DNA of 64,000 nucleotides, from positions 62,001-126,000 of the forward strand of contig NZ_FNKL01000002.1 in the NCBI RefSeq assembly GCF_900100115.1. Direction: 5' to 3'. The notes below the pieces were generated by a model, which worked only from the letters and a program-made list of their open reading frames with translations, made no database searches and was not told the origin of the DNA. Position numbers and translations under genes: made by a program. This DNA is from Chryseobacterium soldanellicola (GTDB lineage: Bacteria > Bacteroidota > Bacteroidia > Flavobacteriales > Weeksellaceae). This document shows positions 61,090 through 64,000 of this stretch, one piece after another (position 1 is the first letter of the stretch; every line of letters starts with the position of its first letter).

Positions 61090-61878
61090 ATGAGAAAAAT
61101 TACGCAAGGCTTATTAATAGCTTTACTTGCATCGTGTTCTAATCCTAAATCCGATTCTGCAACGACTGACCAAAAAGATACTTCAGCTTCTGAGATGTCT
61201 ACACCATCTACTTCGCCAATTGCAGGTAATTGGGTATCTGATCAATATGTAGAGAATGTTAAAAAAACAAAATCTGTATTTCAGAACAAAATATACGGAA
61301 CAAAAGTTTTGTTTTTTAGCCTTAATGAAAATGAATTACAGACCGGTTCGGCAACACTTCACGGTTTTACAGATCATGAAGGTGGCTCTGATGTAGCAAT
61401 TACATTCGACAAAGAAAAGAATGAATTTGTAAAAGATGATTCTAAAAAAACGGATGATCCTACTTTTAAAGATTCTTTTGAGGCAAAACTGAACAGTCAG
61501 AACAAGCTTGAAATGTATTTCCCTAAAACCAAAAAAACGGAAACCTATCAAAAATTAAGCACAGATCTGGATACAGAATTAAGAAAAATATTAATTGCAG
61601 GAAGTTATACTGATAAAGATTCTAAATCAAAGATTGACTTTTCTGCAGACGGTAAAGTTAATTTTGAAGGCTATAAAAGCTATAAGGTAATTTATGATTT
61701 TACTACAGGTCCTGGTTTTGACGGAATTATTTTCTATAAATCTGATCAAAAAAACACAAACGGAGATGTATATCAATTTAAAATAATTGCAAATACATTA
61801 GAGCTTCAGCTTATGAAAGGCAATGACAAGAATCCTAACTATACTCCTTCCGGAAAAAAATATATTTTAACTAAATAG
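61090..61878 (+). CDS. Predicted lipoprotein of unknown function
   Basis: A 262-residue lipoprotein (MRKITQGLLIALLASCSNPK, lipobox LASC). After a Ser/Thr-rich linker (residues about 20-45) a beta-rich domain begins with IAGNWVSDQYVENVKKTKSVF, and a second similar half seems to start near ILIAGSYTDKDSKSKIDFSADGKV. Both halves look like lipocalin-type or META-like small domains. No family is certain. It lies downstream of the helicase gene and may be cotranscribed. Confidence 0.7.
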   Translation: MRKITQGLLIALLASCSNPKSDSATTDQKDTSASEMSTPSTSPIAGNWVSDQYVENVKKTKSVFQNKIYGTKVLFFSLNENELQTGSATLHGFTDHEGGSDVAITFDKEKNEFVKDDSKKTDDPTFKDSFEAKLNSQNKLEMYFPKTKKTETYQKLSTDLDTELRKILIAGSYTDKDSKSKIDFSADGKVNFEGYKSYKVIYDFTTGPGFDGIIFYKSDQKNTNGDVYQFKIIANTLELQLMKGNDKNPNYTPSGKKYILTK

Positions 61879-61882
61879 TTTT

Positions 61883-61922
61883 AAAAATTTCGGCGGCACC
61901 TTTGGTGCCGCCGAAATTTTTT
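61883..61922 (+). terminator. GC-rich terminator behind the lipoprotein
   Basis: A perfect 18 bp stem AAAAATTTCGGCGGCACC / GGTGCCGCCGAAATTTTT with a TTT loop and six T residues. The core matches the hairpin at 35461-35503. Confidence 0.9.
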
Positions 61923-61935
61923 CATTCATAACATA

Positions 61936-61966
61936 AAAAAAGTACAATCCTTACATTGTACTTTTT
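61936..61966. terminator. Bidirectional terminator of ferritin gene
   Basis: AAAAAGTACAAT / ATTGTACTTTTT with a 6-base loop; T-tracts on both strands. It lies 19 bases behind the ferritin stop. Confidence 0.88.
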
Positions 61967-61984
61967 GTTTTAATAAATGTAATC

Positions 61985-62494
61985 TTAAGCTGTAGGATCT
62001 GGGACAAAAACTCTTTGTGCCAATTCCTGGTCAAAAAGATATAACGCGGAAGGATTATCGCTTACCATTTTGATTTTAGTTACATATTGTGAAGCACTTG
62101 CTTCCTCTTCCACCTGCTCGTTAATAAACCACTGGAGGAATGAAGTTGTAGCAAAATCACCTTCGTCATTAGCATTTTTTACAATATTGAAGATACTTTT
62201 CGTTACCTTTTTTTCGTGTTCCAACGCTTTTTGAAAAATATCGATTGCGTTTTCAAATTCGTGTGGTGGTTTTGCAATTTCCCCTATGATAATTTCCCCG
62301 CCTACATCGTTTAAATAGTCGAACATTTTATCAGCATGCATTAATTCTTCTTTGCTCTGTACTCTGAAATAGTTGGCGATGCCATCCAGATCTTTGCTGG
62401 AAAACCAGGCAGACATTGAAAGATAATATTGTGCGGCGTATTGTTCGTGTGCTATTTGTTCGTTAATTAATTGTGCAATTTTCTCGCTAACCAT
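61985..62494 (-). CDS. ftnA: Ferritin (non-heme, FtnA-type)
   Basis: A 169-residue four-helix iron-storage protein. The ferroxidase residues are visible: Glu in NEQIAHEQYAAQYYLSMSAWF, the ExxH pair in QSKEELMHADKMFDYL, and Glu/Gln residues in LQWFINEQVEEEASASQYVTK. It stores iron as a 24-mer. I chose the ATG at 62494; a frame reaching 62542 exists, but a perfect promoter lies within it (62513-62544), so the extra codons are not transcribed. Confidence 0.94.
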   Translation of the reverse strand: MVSEKIAQLINEQIAHEQYAAQYYLSMSAWFSSKDLDGIANYFRVQSKEELMHADKMFDYLNDVGGEIIIGEIAKPPHEFENAIDIFQKALEHEKKVTKSIFNIVKNANDEGDFATTSFLQWFINEQVEEEASASQYVTKIKMVSDNPSALYLFDQELAQRVFVPDPTA

Positions 62495-62512
62495 AAGTAA
62501 TAAATTTGTAGT

Positions 62513-62544
62513 CAAAATTATGGAATAAAACCCCGAAATCAAAA
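62513..62544 (-). promoter_or_regulatory. Predicted promoter of the ferritin gene
   Basis: On the minus strand TTTTG (62544-62540) and TAATTTTG (62520-62513) are separated by exactly 19 bases, a full match to the Bacteroidota promoter. The expected start of transcription lies about 12 bases before the ATG at 62494. Confidence 0.75.
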
Positions 62545-62564
62545 GATTTAATACTATTTAATAG

Positions 62565-62594
62565 AAAAAGGACAGAATCTCTTCTGCCCTTCTA
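62565..62594 (-). terminator. Terminator of the Spy-like gene
   Basis: On the minus strand AAGGGCAGAA / TTCTGTCCTT (one mismatch) with a short loop, followed by TTTTC. It lies 28 bases after the stop at 62622. Confidence 0.65.
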
Positions 62595-62621
62595 ACATTA
62601 AAAAATCAAAATTATAAACTA

Positions 62622-63065
62622 TTAATTGGCTGCAGGAGCTGCCGTATTCATTTGTTTCTTCATCATTTTTCTGTCTTTCATCATTCCTTTTCTCTGCTCC
62701 ATTTTGGCTTTTCTGTCAGCTTGCCATTTATCATATTGCTCGGGAGATAAAATTTTCTTCATGTCTGAATCCATTTGAGCTCTTTTTGCCTTCATTTGCT
62801 CCATTTTTGCCTGTCTGTCATCTTTGTTCTTATCAAACTCGGCTTTCATTTCAGCTTTTTTGTTTGCGTGAAGTTCTCTGATCTGCGCTACCTGAGCCTG
62901 ACTTAGGTTTAGATCTTTCTGCATCTGTGCTAAATGTTCCTGCTCTTTTTGTTCTCTTTTTTGTTGGAATTCAGCTCTTTTTGCTTGTTTGTCCTGAGGA
63001 GTGGTTTGTGCCATTGCAAAACTTCCCATTCCGATAAATGCTATTGCCAAAACTAATTTTTTCAT
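62622..63065 (-). CDS. Spy/CpxP-like periplasmic chaperone-type protein (DUF4890-like)
   Basis: A 147-residue exported protein (signal MKKLVLAIAFIGMGSFAMAQ). The mature part is almost all helical and rich in Lys, Gln, Glu and Met, with two LTxxQ-like motifs (LNLSQAQVAQIRELHANKK and ILSPEQYDKWQADRK). Spy and CpxP have the same motif and act as periplasmic chaperones or metal-stress sensors. DUF4890 is the Bacteroidota form. A metal or folding-stress role is inference. Confidence 0.85.
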   Translation of the reverse strand: MKKLVLAIAFIGMGSFAMAQTTPQDKQAKRAEFQQKREQKEQEHLAQMQKDLNLSQAQVAQIRELHANKKAEMKAEFDKNKDDRQAKMEQMKAKRAQMDSDMKKILSPEQYDKWQADRKAKMEQRKGMMKDRKMMKKQMNTAAPAAN

Positions 63066-63194
63066 CTTATTAAAAATTTTTATATTATTAATTAATTGTT
63101 ATACATCTGTTTGATTATTAATTAAAAGAGAAGTTAAGCGGAAATATTCATAAAAAATGTTAAATTTTACTATCAATAATTTAATTACGAAAAT

Positions 63195-63226
63195 AAAAAA
63201 AAGAGCAGACTATAAAAATCTGCCCT
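63195..63226 (-). terminator. Terminator of the repeat-protein gene
   Basis: On the minus strand GAGGGCAGA and TCTGCTCTT arms (with wobble) around a short loop are followed by TTTTTTTTATTTTC. It lies about 30 bases after the stop at 63255. Confidence 0.65.
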
Positions 63227-63254
63227 CACACCACTTAAATATAATATATGAAAA

Positions 63255-64000
63255 TTAATTCTTTGCAAATCCGCTTCGGAAACCTCCGTTTCCTCTATTT
63301 TCCCCACCTCTGCTTTCTCGTCCTCTATTTTCTCTTGGAGCAGAATTTTCGCTTCTTCTTGAACCTCCCTCATTTCTGAAGCCGCCTCCGTTATTTTCTC
63401 TTTTAGGAGCTTCTCTTCTTACCTCACTTCCTCCACGGAATCCTCCGTTATTTCTTTCACTTCCGTTATTTCCGTTGTCGGCTCTTTCAGTTCTGAAACC
63501 ACCATTGTTTCTCACTCCATTATCAGTGTTTCCTCTGAATCCCCCATTATTTCGCACACCATCGTTATCTCTTCTGAATCCTGAATTATTAGTCGACCTA
63601 TTTTCATTTTGGTTACGGAAACCTCCAGAATTATTTCCGTCTCTAACTCCACCTCTGAATCCATTATTTGGTCTTTGGCTTCTTACAATATTGAAAGTAG
63701 GATTATCATTTCTACGGAATTTCGCTCTGTCAACTCTGTAGATATTGATGTTCACGCTTCTGTAACGAGGCATTGGTCTGCAGATTGAAGCATAATGCGT
63801 TCTTCTGTAATTCTGAAAATAAACTACCGGGCTGTAACCGTGATAATAGCTGTTCTGGAAAGTCACAAAAATCCTCGGTCCCATAATTCTCTGCAAAGCG
63901 TAGAATCTGTCATAATACCATCTGTCCGGGTTATATCTGTAATAATTGTTCCAGCTTGAGAAGCTTACATACAAATTATTCAATCTCAGGATCTGATCGA
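63255..64000 (-). CDS. Arg/Gly/Asn-rich repeat protein, 5' end beyond window
   Basis: At least 248 codons; the frame is open to the window edge at 64000. The visible N-terminal half (to about residue 100) is Tyr- and aromatic-rich (SSWNNYYRYNPDRWYYDRFYALQRIMG, YRSVNINIYRVDRAKFRRND). The C-terminal half is a low-complexity region with about eight imperfect NNGGFR/RGG-like units (NNGGFRGNTDNGVR, NNGGFRTERADNG, ...). Such tails occur in RNA-binding RGG proteins and in secreted Flavobacteriia proteins that are often unannotated. A signal peptide cannot be judged because the start is missing. Confidence 0.7.
   Translation of the reverse strand, partial: DQILRLNNLYVSFSSWNNYYRYNPDRWYYDRFYALQRIMGPRIFVTFQNSYYHGYSPVVYFQNYRRTHYASICRPMPRYRSVNINIYRVDRAKFRRNDNPTFNIVRSQRPNNGFRGGVRDGNNSGGFRNQNENRSTNNSGFRRDNDGVRNNGGFRGNTDNGVRNNGGFRTERADNGNNGSERNNGGFRGGSEVRREAPKRENNGGGFRNEGGSRRSENSAPRENRGRESRGGENRGNGGFRSGFAKN

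Noticed and set aside
63475..63741. 88-codon plus-strand frame at the window end
   Set aside because: Leu/Pro/Phe-rich antisense of the RGG-like repeat region; a shadow of low-complexity coding sequence.

Overview
The window comes from the chromosome of an AT-rich member of the Bacteroidota, most likely a Chryseobacterium-like Weeksellaceae. The evidence is gene content (DUF4292, DUF4254, DUF2851, BshA, GH92, twin M1 peptidases, EnvC-like protein, Tat component) and promoters of the Bacteroidota type (-7 TAnnTTTG, -33 TTG/TTTG, about 19-21 bp apart, short leaders, no Shine-Dalgarno). I see no tRNA, rRNA, transposase, integrase or CRISPR array.

Layout. 1-1759: a SUKH-type protein cut by the window edge, a secreted protein, a lipoprotein and a 53-residue Cys-rich peptide with a double-glycine-type leader. 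1966-17378, all minus strand: a phenylacetate catabolic operon read paaK-E-A-B-C-(unknown)-D-G-H-(unknown)-I-J-Y-(esterase, small membrane protein)-Z, preceded by a TetR-family gene, probably paaR. It activates phenylacetate to the CoA thioester, epoxidises the ring (PaaABCDE), isomerises it (PaaG), opens and oxidises it (PaaZ) and beta-oxidises the product (PaaH, PaaJ), with PaaI and PaaY as thioesterase-type helpers. No PaaF is present here. 17786-23250, plus strand: clpB, then a four-gene signalling cluster ending in a NarL-type kinase and regulator.

23251-23733 is a C-rich non-coding island, followed by a secreted His-rich, tail-fibre-like protein on the minus strand. 25441-30446: two M1-like metallopeptidases around an EEP-fold enzyme. 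30511-34175: a compact five-gene operon joining a DUF2589-like protein, two unrecognised proteins, a subtilase without signal peptide and a small I9-like protein; this is my best candidate for an undescribed system. 34490-42984: dienoyl-CoA-reductase-like SDR, GH92 mannosidase, aldo/keto reductase, AraC regulator, the divergent hxlR-azoR pair and a dihydroorotase-like protein. 43187-50225: an envelope block (flippase, nucleotidyltransferase, DUF4292 lipoprotein, EnvC-like protein, TatA, DUF4254, lipoprotein) ending in ribA. 50294-56732: lipoprotein, GH3 enzyme, bshA, DUF2851, PspC, GNAT, SIMPL. 56953-64000: a carboxypeptidase-regulatory-like protein, an AddA/RecB-type helicase-nuclease, a lipoprotein, ferritin, an Spy-like protein and an RGG-like repeat protein cut by the window edge.

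Intergenic space is unusually rich in imperfect palindromes of several families. Five of one family almost exactly fill the gaps between paa genes.
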